The position numbers and the translations under genes were made by a program. From Planctomycetota bacterium (GTDB lineage: Bacteria; Planctomycetota; UBA1135; UBA2386): 64,000 bases of DNA. The notes below the pieces were generated by a model. The model had not been told where the DNA came from, did no database searches, and saw only the letters and a list, made by a program, of their open reading frames with translations. Location of the stretch: contig JAEUHP010000007.1 in assembly GCA_016795295.1 (NCBI GenBank), positions 1 to 64,000 of the forward strand, read 5' to 3'. Shown here piece after piece: positions 37,501 through 45,492 of this stretch; positions within the stretch are counted from its first letter, which is position 1; every line of letters starts with the position of its first letter.

Positions 37501-38562
37501 CGGCTCCAGCGCCTCGTCCAGCACGTGCGCCACGGCCCCCGGCACCGGATGGCCGATCGCCACCGGCACACCAGGGCGCACTTCGGCGCGCAGCACGGTG
37601 ACCGTGCACTCGGTCGGGCCATAGCCGTTGACGCAGCGGCGGCCCCGGGCAAAGGCATCGGCGAGGTCCTGGGGCAGCGCCTCGCCACCGGCATAGACCA
37701 GCCGCAGGGCCGGCAGTTCGCGCCACGGCTCGCGGCACGCCATCGCGCGCAACTGGGTCGGTGGCGGACACAGCACGGTGATGCGTTCGCGCCGCAGCCA
37801 TGCCGGCAGGTCGGGGCCGAGCCTGGCCGTGTCGTGGTCGAGCGGCACCACGGTGGCGCCCGCGGCGAGTGCCAGCCACACTTCTTCGACCGATGAATCG
37901 TACGCTGGGGACGAACCCTGGGCGACGCGGTCGCCGGGGCCGAGGCCGAACTCGAGCAGGTCGTGCGCAACCAGGTTGGCGATGGTGCGGTGCTCGATCG
38001 CCACGGCCTTGGGCCGGCCGGTGGTGCCCGAGGTGAACACCAGATACGCGAGGTGTTCGGGCAGGATGGCGTTTGCACCGCGCGCGTTCGGCAGCGGCAA
38101 GGCGGCCGGGGCTGGCACCGCGACCGCCGCCGCGAGCAGCGCACCCACGTCGTAGGCCGGCAGGTCCGGCCGCAGTACGCGGAGGCGCCGGCAGCCGGCG
38201 GCATCGGTCAGCACCGCCCGCGCCGCGGCTTCGTCGAGCAAGGTCGCAAGGTGCGCATCGGGGTGGCTCGGCTCGAGGCCGGTGTAGGCCGCGCCGGCCG
38301 AGAGCACGCCGAGCTGCGCGGCATAGAGCTCGGGCCCACCCCGCGACAGGCACAGCGCCACCACCGCGTCGGCTCCCGCATGGGGCGCCACCCGCTCGGC
38401 GACCGCAGCGGCCATGGCCGCCAGGGCGCGGTAACTCAGGATCGTGCGGGGCTGCGCACCGCTCGGCGGCACGTCGAGCGCGCACTCGTTCGGCCAGCGC
38501 TGCACCGCGCGCCAGAAGAACTCATGCAGCAACGAAGGGTGGCGCGGCTCGGGCGAGGGCAT
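34528..38562 (-). CDS. Pls/PosA-type single-module NRPS with membrane beta-helix tail
   Basis: A 1344-residue protein. Residues 1-500 are an adenylation domain: core A3 LVFTSGTTGRPKA (174-186), A4 AYDSSVEEVW with the Asp that usually binds an alpha-amino group, A5 NGYGPTECTV, A7 YRTGD, A10 TVGGKLDRR. A carrier domain follows (DDDFFALGGNSLRAA, Ser for phosphopantetheine). There is no normal condensation or thioesterase domain; instead about 700 residues hold membrane helices and at least three hexapeptide beta-helix segments (GARIGRGVHFARGVELRRG, GARIGRAAEISTITG, LGHASVVLYGASIGAG), the layout of the terminal region of polylysine-synthetase-like (Pls/PosA) proteins. It probably joins an amino acid to itself or to a membrane acceptor. 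First gene of the cluster. Confidence 0.85.
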   Translation of the reverse strand: MPSPEPRHPSLLHEFFWRAVQRWPNECALDVPPSGAQPRTILSYRALAAMAAAVAERVAPHAGADAVVALCLSRGGPELYAAQLGVLSAGAAYTGLEPSHPDAHLATLLDEAAARAVLTDAAGCRRLRVLRPDLPAYDVGALLAAAVAVPAPAALPLPNARGANAILPEHLAYLVFTSGTTGRPKAVAIEHRTIANLVAHDLLEFGLGPGDRVAQGSSPAYDSSVEEVWLALAAGATVVPLDHDTARLGPDLPAWLRRERITVLCPPPTQLRAMACREPWRELPALRLVYAGGEALPQDLADAFARGRRCVNGYGPTECTVTVLRAEVRPGVPVAIGHPVPGAVAHVLDEALEPVADGERGELCIGGAVLARGYLGAPEATAVKFVAHPQFGRIYRTGDAVHRAPDGALYYHGRLDAQVKVRGHRVELAEIEAQITLLPGVRQAACVLQGDQLVACVVPAHPEAALATPALALALRSLLPPHCVPERWWVVDALPTTVGGKLDRRAVLAGLPALAAAAGPAAGTMVEPATAAARAGAASWGTNDAAGDLLAVITAAVGTELGTKAGPDDDFFALGGNSLRAAALVSRLRAQPATAAITVRAVYEQRTARALARFAAAGSGQAEPRQREPATVAARPRPRLVACLQAAWLAAELAGALWLLAVWPWQPCVAALSPFGWSAWVVVPVAAWLVRLAWTLPALAAVRFGAWLLVGRVQPGAVPVHSLPYLRHWCVERLARWVPWDLLQGTALQNAALRWLGARIGRGVHFARGVELRRGAWALLEVGDGAVVGRDAALGLVELRDGLLVHAPVQLGPRAVLEVRSGLQGGSSLGAGARLRPHAIPPRGVAVPAGEVWDGVPAARCLADADAPPALAGGVAAALPALAHTLLVLALRAASAAGAGLAVLALVALLAATTGQVALFGAVLGEFAGPLPVGALALALLGWVPLRVLGAACWLRWSPRVATGWHAVRSVAHVLFEHRSHELEAAGVWLSGTLFWPWFLRLAGARIGRAAEISTITGTLPEHLTLGGTCFLADGIYLGEPVLRAGALRIGPVQLGERTFLGNHVVVPAGTVLPDDLLLGVCTVADGTRMPAGSAWFGLPPFPLPQREVVAVDARLTVAPGWLQRTNRAVWELLRCALPFAAAALLGCWWQVAGAPEASVGWLFRAVLASVATGAAAVLFVCAAKWLLLGRVRSGQHGLWSCWCSRWDFLYVLWGFLARPVLAPFGGTPWLAWCLRAMGMRLGRGVVLGPGFAHVVDPDMLEFGDGATVDTMFQAHTFEDRVLKIAPVRVGAGATLGHASVVLYGASIGAGAEVTPHSVVMKQEVLLAGRRYTGAPVQPMATQG

Positions 38563-38595
38563 GGCGAACGCCCAGCCGACCCGGCGGGCGCGCGC

Positions 38596-38624
38596 ATGCT
38601 ACGCCGCCACCCGCACGCTGTCGC
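38596..38624 (-). promoter_or_regulatory. Possible promoter of the NRPS cluster
   Basis: On the minus strand GCGACA (38624-38619), a 17-nt spacer and TAGCAT (38601-38596), followed by GC. The TAGCATGC octamer matches the -10 regions before rplM and before the gene at 18131. Transcription would start about 28 nt before the ATG. Confidence 0.4.
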
Positions 38625-38694
38625 CGGCGCACTGCCGGTCACCCATACGCGACCTGCCGCACCACCCTGCGGTGGCGGGCAGGCCAGCAGCGCC

Positions 38695-39522
38695 TCAGCG
38701 GCGCACCAGGCCCTGGGTCTGCGGCGCGGCACCCTCGGCCGGCACCGCGGCGAACAGCTCCTCGATCTCGCGCAGCACGTTGCGCTCGTCGACCGCCACC
38801 GCCACCGGATCTTCGGCGACCATGTCGTTCTCGAGCATGCGCTGCGCCACGTCGAGCCGCTTCTTGACCGTGGCGATCACTTCCTTGGCCTGGCTCAGCG
38901 CGGTGCTGTCCAGATCGAACCGCTGGCTGTTGGCCGCGAGCGCCTCGACCTGCTGCTGCTGGGTCTTGAGCGCCCGCACCTGGTCTTCGAGCGCCTCGCG
39001 TTCGTTGCGCACGGCGACCAAGCGCTGCTTGGCGGCGTCGACCGCCTTGGCTTGGCGATCGATGAGCGCCCGCTTGGCCTTCAGGATCGCCTGGTTGTTG
39101 ACGAACGAGTCCTTGGTGCGCTGCAGATCGACCTGCACGCGCCGGCGCGTGCCGAGATCGACCGCGAGCTGCGCTTCGGCGGGGCCGTCGCTGGTCAAGA
39201 GACGCGCGCCGACCTTCAGCTTCTTCTCTTCGCCGTCGACGACCCGCTCCAGCTGCACCACCGAGGCCTGCAGCCGTTCGAGTTCGACTTCGGCGTTGGC
39301 CAAGTCGCGCTTGCACGAATCGATCTGCGGGTCGATCTGCCGGATCAGGCCCTCGGCGCGCTTCAGCTCCAGCTCGACCGGGATCTGGCCGACCACGGTC
39401 TCGCGCACCGACGAGAACATCGTGCGGGCGTAACTCGGGAACGCGGTGCCGAAGCAGAGGAAGCCAGCCCCACCGAGCACCGCTCCGGAGAGGATCACCA
39501 TCTTCAGGGTCTTGCCGAACAT
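38695..39522 (-). CDS. Membrane-anchored coiled-coil protein
   Basis: A 275-residue protein with an N-terminal membrane helix (MVILSGAVLGGAGFLCFGTA) and then a long charged coiled coil from about residue 40 to 245 (VELELKRAEGLIRQIDPQID, RTKDSFVNNQAILKAKRALI, IATVKKRLDVAQRMLENDMV). No enzyme motif. Proteins of this shape often act as envelope spacers or scaffolds. ATG 39522 gives the short N-terminus before the helix. It is 133 nt upstream of the NRPS gene and 190 nt downstream of the zinc-finger gene, so it may be separately transcribed. Confidence 0.6.
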   Translation of the reverse strand: MFGKTLKMVILSGAVLGGAGFLCFGTAFPSYARTMFSSVRETVVGQIPVELELKRAEGLIRQIDPQIDSCKRDLANAEVELERLQASVVQLERVVDGEEKKLKVGARLLTSDGPAEAQLAVDLGTRRRVQVDLQRTKDSFVNNQAILKAKRALIDRQAKAVDAAKQRLVAVRNEREALEDQVRALKTQQQQVEALAANSQRFDLDSTALSQAKEVIATVKKRLDVAQRMLENDMVAEDPVAVAVDERNVLREIEELFAAVPAEGAAPQTQGLVRR

Positions 39523-39711
39523 TGTCGTTTCCGTTGGGTAGGGATCGGCGCCGGAATCGGCGCCACCCCCACCACTGCGCAGCACCCTCGCGACTATTTT
39601 GCGAGTGCCCCCGGAACGCTCGCAGTTCGCCGCGCCGAGCCCCTTGCAAGACCCCCGCCAAAACCCCTGCCAGACGCCTGCTAGGCCCTGCCAGGACCGT
39701 GCCCGGGGCCG

Positions 39712-40011
39712 TCAGACGCGCTTGCGCCGCAGCTCGGTTGCCGTGGAACGCAACAGCCGGTCGCGCAAGTCTTCCAAAACCGGTTGTTTCGCCCGATCTT
39801 CCTCGGCCCGCTGCGCCTCGACCACTGCATTGCAGTAGGGGCACTGGCTCTCGCGCAGGTGGAACGCCACGAACTCCGCGGCACCGCCAGCCATGCCGCC
39901 ACTGGTGAAACTGCGCAGCAGGTCCGGGTGCGGGCACGAGATGCGTTCTTCCCGCCACACCGAAGCCACGGTGAACACCAAGTGCGGATCGACTTCGTCG
40001 GGACTGGCCAT
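39712..40011 (-). CDS. Small zinc-finger, anti-sigma-like protein
   Basis: A 99-residue soluble protein. C26 (ISCPHPDLL) and H51-x5-C57-x2-C60 (HLRESQCPYC) could bind zinc in the manner of the ZAS domain of anti-sigma factors. The C-terminal third is a charged helix. Its start is 2 nt after the stop of the sigma-factor gene, the usual order for a sigma/anti-sigma pair. It lacks a membrane helix, so it would be a soluble regulator. Function inferred mainly from position and cysteine pattern. Confidence 0.5.
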   Translation of the reverse strand: MASPDEVDPHLVFTVASVWREERISCPHPDLLRSFTSGGMAGGAAEFVAFHLRESQCPYCNAVVEAQRAEEDRAKQPVLEDLRDRLLRSTATELRRKRV

Positions 40012-40013
40012 GG

Positions 40014-40667
40014 TCACCTCGCCCCCGGCCGCCACAGGCCCAGGAACAGCGAATGGTTCGGGTCGTGCTGGCGCGCGAGGCCGCGCAACCGTTCGACCGC
40101 GCGGAACTTGATGCCGGCGACCGCCTTCTCGTCGGCGATGCCAAACCGCTGCGCCGCGTCCTTGTTGCGGCCACCCAGCACGAACAGGTATTCGAGCACC
40201 ATCAGCTTCTGGAACTCGCCAGCACTCCACAGCTCGCCGACCAGATCGCGCAGGATGTTGGCCAGCACCTGGTGCTGCCGGCCGCCGTCCTCACGCACCA
40301 CCGCCTGCTCCTTGGGCGCCGGCGCCGCCTCGTTCGGCAGGTTGTCCAGCCAGAGCTGGCTCTGGTCGCCGTCCGCGTTGGCCACCCCCGGCAGCAACGC
40401 CGGCTTGTGGCGCCGGTAATGGTCGATGACTCGGTTGCGCGCGATGCCGAACAGGAACTGTTCGAGTGAGTACTGCGGATCGAAGGAGGCGATGCCGCGC
40501 ACCGCACCCAGAAACACGTCCTGGGTCAGATCCTCGGCGGTCTGGTGGTCGCCGACGTAACGGCGCGCGTAGAAGTAGAGGCGCCGGAAGTAGTCCTCCT
40601 GCAGCGCCGCCCACGCGGCGTCGTCCATCGCCTGCAGGCGGCCAATGTCGTAGCGAGGCTGGGCCAT
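40014..40667 (-). CDS. ECF-type RNA polymerase sigma factor
   Basis: A 217-residue sigma-70-family protein. Region 2 is clear: RRLYFYARRYVGDHQTAEDL then TQDVFLGAVRG, and FLFGIARNRVIDHYRRHKPA for -10 recognition. Region 4 is about residues 150-210 (LVLEYLFVLGGRNKDAAQRF, ERLRGLAR), with an unusual region-4 helix. A linker of about 45 residues separates them. It sits between a protein-kinase gene and a zinc-finger gene; planctomycete genomes often pair ECF sigmas with Ser/Thr kinases, suggesting phosphorylation control. The ATG at 40667 is 41 nt after the kinase stop. Confidence 0.88.
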   Translation of the reverse strand: MAQPRYDIGRLQAMDDAAWAALQEDYFRRLYFYARRYVGDHQTAEDLTQDVFLGAVRGIASFDPQYSLEQFLFGIARNRVIDHYRRHKPALLPGVANADGDQSQLWLDNLPNEAAPAPKEQAVVREDGGRQHQVLANILRDLVGELWSAGEFQKLMVLEYLFVLGGRNKDAAQRFGIADEKAVAGIKFRAVERLRGLARQHDPNHSLFLGLWRPGAR

Positions 40668-40708
40668 CGTCGGCACCAGGATAGCCGCTGCCGTGCCGAT
40701 GGCCACGC

Positions 40709-42013
40709 CTACGGCGCGAACAGGTGCAGCGCCGTGACCACCGCCAGCAGCAACACCGCGGCGACCAGCAACAAACCGATCAACTGCGCAGTGAGGCCGA
40801 GGATGCGGAACGGCAGGCGCAACAGCCAGACCACGGACCGCCCGAACACCGTGCCGAACGCACGGATCGGCAGCAACAGCACGAAGATCACGGCATCGAA
40901 CAGGGCGAACACCGCCCGCACCGCGATCCCGAGGGCCCCCCGGCGGACAGGTGCCTGCTGCCAGGGCACGCCGAACCGCGATGCGTCCGGCGGCGGCGGG
41001 GGTGGCACGGGGGCCGCGGCGGGCGGTGCCCCCCAGGCATCCGCCGCGGTTCGGGCTGGCTCTGCAGCAGGGACCGCTGCAGCGCCGCCCCACCCCGAAC
41101 CTGGCGCCGACCGAAGCCCTGCATGCGGCGGCAGCCGCAGGCTCTCGCCGAGCGCCGCCGGCGCCGCCAAGGCGTGCAGCAGTTCGGCGACCGACTGGAA
41201 GCGCTCCTCCGGGCGTTTCGCCAAGCACCGCGCGAGCACCACGCGATCCTGGGCGGCCGCATGCGCCGGGAAGGGCACCTCGGCCACTTCGTGCTTCTTC
41301 AGCACTTCCCACTCCGAATCGCCGCGGAACGGCACTTCGCCGTAGAGGCATTCGAACAGCACCACGCCGAGCGAGTAGACGTCGCTGCGCGCATCGCCGC
41401 GCCGCTGCAGCATCTCGGGCGCCATGTAGTAGGGCGTGCCGCGGCCGAAACTGAGCGAATTGCGCGAGGCGGACACCAGCTTGCTGAGGCCGTAGTCGCC
41501 GACCCGCGCCACGTCGCCCTTCAAGAAGATGTTCGCCGGCTTCAAGTCGAAGTGCACCAGCGAGTGGTCGTGCAACGCCTGCACCCCACGCGCCGCTTGC
41601 ACGAAGATGCGCAGCGCCTCGTCGCGCGACAGCCGCCCCTGCTGCAGACGCTTCTGCAGCGTGCCATCGCCGGCGTAACTCATCACCAGGTACGGGATGC
41701 CGTCGACCTGGCCCTTGTCTTCGATCGACACCAGGTTGGGATGGTCGATCTGCGCGAAGAACTGCACGGTGTCGAGTTCGCGCGCCACCGCGTCGCGCAC
41801 GGTGTCGTCGTCGACCTTCAGGAACTTGATCGCATAGTCCTTGCCGATCGACTCCTTGCGCGCCTTGAACACCAGCCCGAACATGCCGCCACCGAGCTTG
41901 TTCTGGATCTCGAAGCCCGGCACGTAGCCAGGCTTGCGGTAGCTGGCATAGAACGCCTCCCAGTCGACGCGCGGGGCGTCGGCAGCGGAGCGGTCGATGC
42001 GGGGAGCCTCCAT
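40709..42013 (-). CDS. Ser/Thr protein kinase with C-terminal membrane helices
   Basis: A 434-residue protein kinase of the Hanks type. The P-loop is GGGMFG (41-46), the ATP Lys K63 (AIKFLK), the helix-C Glu E79, the catalytic loop H154-F-D156 in HFDLKPAN (Phe instead of Arg of HRD), D173-Y-G instead of DFG, and APE at 198-200. The catalytic residues are present, so it is probably active; loss of the HRD Arg suggests no activation-loop phosphorylation control. A Pro/Ala linker leads to two hydrophobic segments at about 360-434. ATG 42013 was chosen because GAGG lies 6 nt upstream. Confidence 0.88.
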   Translation of the reverse strand: MEAPRIDRSAADAPRVDWEAFYASYRKPGYVPGFEIQNKLGGGMFGLVFKARKESIGKDYAIKFLKVDDDTVRDAVARELDTVQFFAQIDHPNLVSIEDKGQVDGIPYLVMSYAGDGTLQKRLQQGRLSRDEALRIFVQAARGVQALHDHSLVHFDLKPANIFLKGDVARVGDYGLSKLVSASRNSLSFGRGTPYYMAPEMLQRRGDARSDVYSLGVVLFECLYGEVPFRGDSEWEVLKKHEVAEVPFPAHAAAQDRVVLARCLAKRPEERFQSVAELLHALAAPAALGESLRLPPHAGLRSAPGSGWGGAAAVPAAEPARTAADAWGAPPAAAPVPPPPPPDASRFGVPWQQAPVRRGALGIAVRAVFALFDAVIFVLLLPIRAFGTVFGRSVVWLLRLPFRILGLTAQLIGLLLVAAVLLLAVVTALHLFAP

Positions 42014-42029
42014 GGCGAGCCTCGGCATG

Positions 42030-42656
42030 TTAGCGGAGGAACAGGAACGCCGGCAGCGCACTGCCGAGCAGGAAACCGAGCAGCCGCAGCCGTCCGGTGG
42101 CATACCCGCGGGTGAGCCGGTCGAACCAGCCGACGCCCAGCGCCAGCAGCGCCCAGCCGACCACGGTGACCCCGAACCGGCGCAGGGTGGAGCGTTCCAG
42201 CGCGCGTTGGCACGAACGCAGGTCGCGTTCGAGCCGCTGCGCGAGCTGCGGGTCCTCGGCCACCCACAGCGTGGTCTGCCACGAGCTGCCGAACTCGTGT
42301 TGCCGTTCCCGATCTTCCCGGTCGACGACCAGGCACAGTGGTTCGAGCGGCAGATCGCGCACGAACGTGCGCACCCGCTCGCGGGCCACGAATTCGGGCA
42401 GCCAGAACGGCCGTTCGGCGACGAAGGTCGCCTCGGCGCGCTGCTGCCAGCGGTCCCGGACCTGCTGGGTCGCGCGCTGCCGGGCGGAGTCGTAAGCGGC
42501 AACCGGGGTCAATTCCGCCGCGCCGCATACCGCAGAAGCCGCCGTCCCGCCGCCACCGCCCAAGGCTGCAACCACGGCCGGACGAACAGCCGGAGCTGCA
42601 CAGGCGAGCTCCTGGGGGGCGGCAGTCAGACTCAGCGCGAGCAGCAGTTCGAGCAT
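42030..42656 (-). CDS. Exported or membrane protein of unknown function
   Basis: A 208-residue protein with a short signal-like start (MLELLLALSLTAAPQELACA), a soluble middle (residues 40-160) rich in Arg and Glu, and two C-terminal hydrophobic helices (VVGWALLALGVGWF, LLGFLLGSALPAFLFL). I recognise no family. Its stop is 17 nt before the kinase start, so it is cotranscribed with the kinase and might be its envelope partner or sensor. Confidence 0.5.
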   Translation of the reverse strand: MLELLLALSLTAAPQELACAAPAVRPAVVAALGGGGGTAASAVCGAAELTPVAAYDSARQRATQQVRDRWQQRAEATFVAERPFWLPEFVARERVRTFVRDLPLEPLCLVVDREDRERQHEFGSSWQTTLWVAEDPQLAQRLERDLRSCQRALERSTLRRFGVTVVGWALLALGVGWFDRLTRGYATGRLRLLGFLLGSALPAFLFLR

Positions 42657-42745
42657 GGGCGAGGCTCCGTTCGGGAAACCACCCCTACGCACGGCCCGGC
42701 CCATATTCGCAAGACGCCGATTCTGGCCGCGCCGCCATGCCGCCG

Positions 42746-42763
42746 CCGGCTCAGCTCAGCCGG
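42746..42763 (-). other. Hairpin with stop codon in its loop
   Basis: CCGGC and GCCGG (42746-42750, 42759-42763) flank an eight-base loop holding the TGA of the FHA-like gene (42758-42756) and a second TGA in another frame. Confidence 0.3.
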
Positions 42764-45434
42764 AGGACCAGGGCAGCAGCACGAAGCTGATGCCGCCCGC
42801 GACCACCAACTGGCCGGCGGCCACCGGGTGGTCGCCGCGGAACGGCACGCCGTCGAGGGTGCCGGAGTCGGCCACCACCCGCATCTGGCCGCTGGGATTG
42901 GCATAGACCTCGACTTCGCCGGTGGCGCTGCCGACGCGCACGTGCACGTCGGCACCGGGGCCGAGCACGATCCGACCGTCGCGACCGCGGTCCTTCAGCA
43001 GCAAGAGCCGGTCGGTGCCCCCCACCTGGAAGCCCCCGGACAGGCGCAGCGCCGCGGTCAGCGACCGCCGGCACGGCTGCTCGTAGGTGAGGCCCAGAGC
43101 CGGCCCGAGTTGCACTCGGTCGCCAGGGGCCAAGCGGTGCTCCGACACCGCCTGGCCAGCCACCCGCAGTTCGCCCTCCTCGGCGACGATGCGATCCTGC
43201 ATGCCGCCGTGGAACGACATGCTGCGGCGCAGGCTGGCGTGGCGCCCGGCGAGGTTGGCGAGCACCGGCAGGTCTGCGGTGCGCTTGTGCACGTTGCCGA
43301 TGGTCACGGTCTCGCCGCGCAGCACCAGGTGCTCGCCGCCTTCGTCGACGCGCAGCAGGAACGCACCTTCGAGACCCTGGGCGCGGGCGAGGTCCTTCTT
43401 CATGTCGTAGATGCGGGTGCGCAGCAGTGGCGAAGTCGGCGGCAGGTCGGCCAAAGCACCCTGAGCCGAGCGGAAATCCGCCGCCTTGGCGAGCACGGCC
43501 GCCCGCTGCAGCGCCGCGGCCTCGCGGTCGGCCGCATCGAGCTGCTGGCGCAAGGCGCGCACCGGCTCCAGGTCGCGGGCTTTGGCCTCGGCGGCCTCGA
43601 GCTGGGTGGTTGCGGTCTGCAGGTCGCGAACGGCGAGCGCCGCGGCGGCAGCACTGGCGCAAGCGGCGGCAGCGGTGCGCTGGGACTGCACCGCCGCGGC
43701 CAAGCGCGCGGCCGCGGCTGGAAACTCGGCGCCCAGCGCAGTGCCGAGGCGCAGGATGCCGAGCGCCCACTCGGCCGTGCCGAGCGTGCCGGCGGCAAGC
43801 GCCTGCGCCCCCACCCGTTCGGCGCGGTCGAGCTGGTCGGCGAGCCGCGCCTCGAGACGGGCCGGGCTGGCCAGTTGCTCGCGGACCGCGAACAGGGCAG
43901 CGAGCCGTTCGGCGAGACCGGGCAGATCCTGGCGCTGCCACAAGGGCTCCAGGCTCGCGCAGACTTCCAGCGCCTCGAGTTCGGCGATGACAGCGGCCAA
44001 CAGCGCCGGCAACTCGGGGTGGTCGACCTGGACCTTGGCGAGTTCTTCCAAGCGCAGACGGCAATGCCGCACGCCTTCGCTGCCCGAAGTGGCGCGCCCC
44101 GCCAACGCCGCACGCACTTCGTCGATGCCACGCCCGACCACTTCGAGCCGCGCGCGCACGTCGGTGAGCAGCTGCTGCGCCTCGGCGGCGAGCCGCCCCT
44201 GGCCAGCATGGGCCCCGCCGGCGACCACCGCCGCCAGCGCCGCGGCCTCGCGCAGTCGCCCGGCGCGCGCCGCGGCCCGCGCGGCGGCCAGCTGCTGGTC
44301 CTGAGCGCGCAGGCCCTGGTCGACCAGATCGAACTCGGCTCGGGCACCGGCATGCAAGGGCGCCACGGCCAGCACTTGGGCCAGCAGGTCGCGTGCTTGC
44401 TCCAGTTGGCCCTGCTGCAGGCGCTCCCGCGCGGCCTGGATCTGGTCCTCGTGTGCCCGTTCCGCGGCCAGGGCGGCTTCGAGCTGCTCGGCGAGCGCGT
44501 GGGCGGGCAACGCCACGGCGGCGCGATGCAGGGCGGCAATGGCATCGGCCTTGGTGGCCGGCCAACCCGCGCCTTGGTGGGCGAGCAGCGCATCGACCAA
44601 CTCCTGCGCACGCGCCGCCAGTGGCAGATCGGCGACCTGCGCCGCACGCGCCGCAGCCAGGGCGCTCGGCAGGTCTGGAGCGCGCTGCAGGGCTCGTTCG
44701 ATGGCGGCGGCGAGCCGCTGCTGCAGCGGCAGCAACGCGCTGGCCGCAGCCTCGGGCGCCTGCCGGCGCGCCGCGCGCAGGGCCGCGACCGCCCCCTCGA
44801 GATCACTCTGCTCGAGCCGCCGGTCGAGCGTTTCGGCCGCCGCCGCGGCCAGCCCGGCGGCCAACGGGGGACCACAGGACGCCGCCAAGGCCGCCCCCCG
44901 ATCGAGGTCCCGAGCGCGTTGGAAATGCTCCGCGGCTGCATCGAGCCGCCCCGCCTGCAGCGCGGCAGCGGCCGCCTGCAATTGCGCCGCCGCTTCGGCC
45001 GCGCGGGCCGCCAACTGCGCGGCGAACCGTTCCCGTTCTGCCGGCGGCAAGGCCGGCAGTCCGGCGCGCACAGCCGCGGTGTCCCCCGCGTCGAGCAGGG
45101 CCCGCAACCCGTGGGCCGCCACCTGTTGGTCCTTGCGCGCGGCCGCCGCCGCCGCCACCGCGGCCGTGACCTCGGCGGCGAGCTGCTCGGCCGCGGCATC
45201 CACAACGCCATGCCGGCGCAGCCGTTCGAGGTCCCGCTGTGCCAGGTCCAACGCGCCCGCTGCCAGGTGTTGTGCCGCGCGTTCCCGCAGGGCACGCGCC
45301 ACCACAGCGCGCAGCGCCACCGCCCGGCGGTCGTCCTGGATCAGCGGATCCTGGGCGAGCTGCAGGGCATCCTCGTAGCGCTGCTCGCGCAGGGCCGCAC
45401 GCGCTCGGGCGAATCGCAAGAAGCGGTCGAACAT
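42756..45434 (-). CDS. Long alpha-helical protein with FHA-like C-terminal domain
   Basis: An 892-residue protein. Residues 1-650 are very alanine-, arginine- and glutamine-rich helical repeats with a TPR-like rhythm (RFARARAALREQRYEDALQL, ERLQQGQLEQARDLLAQVLA). Residues 680-892 are beta-rich: LRGETVTIGNVHKRTADLPV, NLAGRHASLRRSMSFHGG and LAPGDRVQLGPALGLTY look like a diverged forkhead-associated domain (Gly-Asn, then Arg-His-Ala-Ser), followed by a second similar beta unit (GRIVLGPGADVHVRVGS). FHA domains bind phosphothreonine, so this may read the output of the nearby kinase. The stop lies in a small hairpin. Confidence 0.55.
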   Translation of the reverse strand: MFDRFLRFARARAALREQRYEDALQLAQDPLIQDDRRAVALRAVVARALRERAAQHLAAGALDLAQRDLERLRRHGVVDAAAEQLAAEVTAAVAAAAAARKDQQVAAHGLRALLDAGDTAAVRAGLPALPPAERERFAAQLAARAAEAAAQLQAAAAALQAGRLDAAAEHFQRARDLDRGAALAASCGPPLAAGLAAAAAETLDRRLEQSDLEGAVAALRAARRQAPEAAASALLPLQQRLAAAIERALQRAPDLPSALAAARAAQVADLPLAARAQELVDALLAHQGAGWPATKADAIAALHRAAVALPAHALAEQLEAALAAERAHEDQIQAARERLQQGQLEQARDLLAQVLAVAPLHAGARAEFDLVDQGLRAQDQQLAAARAAARAGRLREAAALAAVVAGGAHAGQGRLAAEAQQLLTDVRARLEVVGRGIDEVRAALAGRATSGSEGVRHCRLRLEELAKVQVDHPELPALLAAVIAELEALEVCASLEPLWQRQDLPGLAERLAALFAVREQLASPARLEARLADQLDRAERVGAQALAAGTLGTAEWALGILRLGTALGAEFPAAAARLAAAVQSQRTAAAACASAAAAALAVRDLQTATTQLEAAEAKARDLEPVRALRQQLDAADREAAALQRAAVLAKAADFRSAQGALADLPPTSPLLRTRIYDMKKDLARAQGLEGAFLLRVDEGGEHLVLRGETVTIGNVHKRTADLPVLANLAGRHASLRRSMSFHGGMQDRIVAEEGELRVAGQAVSEHRLAPGDRVQLGPALGLTYEQPCRRSLTAALRLSGGFQVGGTDRLLLLKDRGRDGRIVLGPGADVHVRVGSATGEVEVYANPSGQMRVVADSGTLDGVPFRGDHPVAAGQLVVAGGISFVLLPWSSG

Positions 45435-45492
45435 GGCTCAGGAGCCGGCCACCATGGCAGGCTGCGAGTCTGCCATGCGCACGGCCGCCGGA

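Noticed and set aside
28624-38562. Recent horizontal island
   Set aside because: I see no integrase, transposase, tRNA junction or flanking direct repeat, and base composition looks like the neighbours by eye.
40678-40705. Promoter-like TGGCCA-16-TATCCT just before the sigma-factor gene at 40667
   Set aside because: It would start transcription about 4 nt before the ATG, and the kinase-sigma gap is short enough for readthrough; the match is too weak to list.
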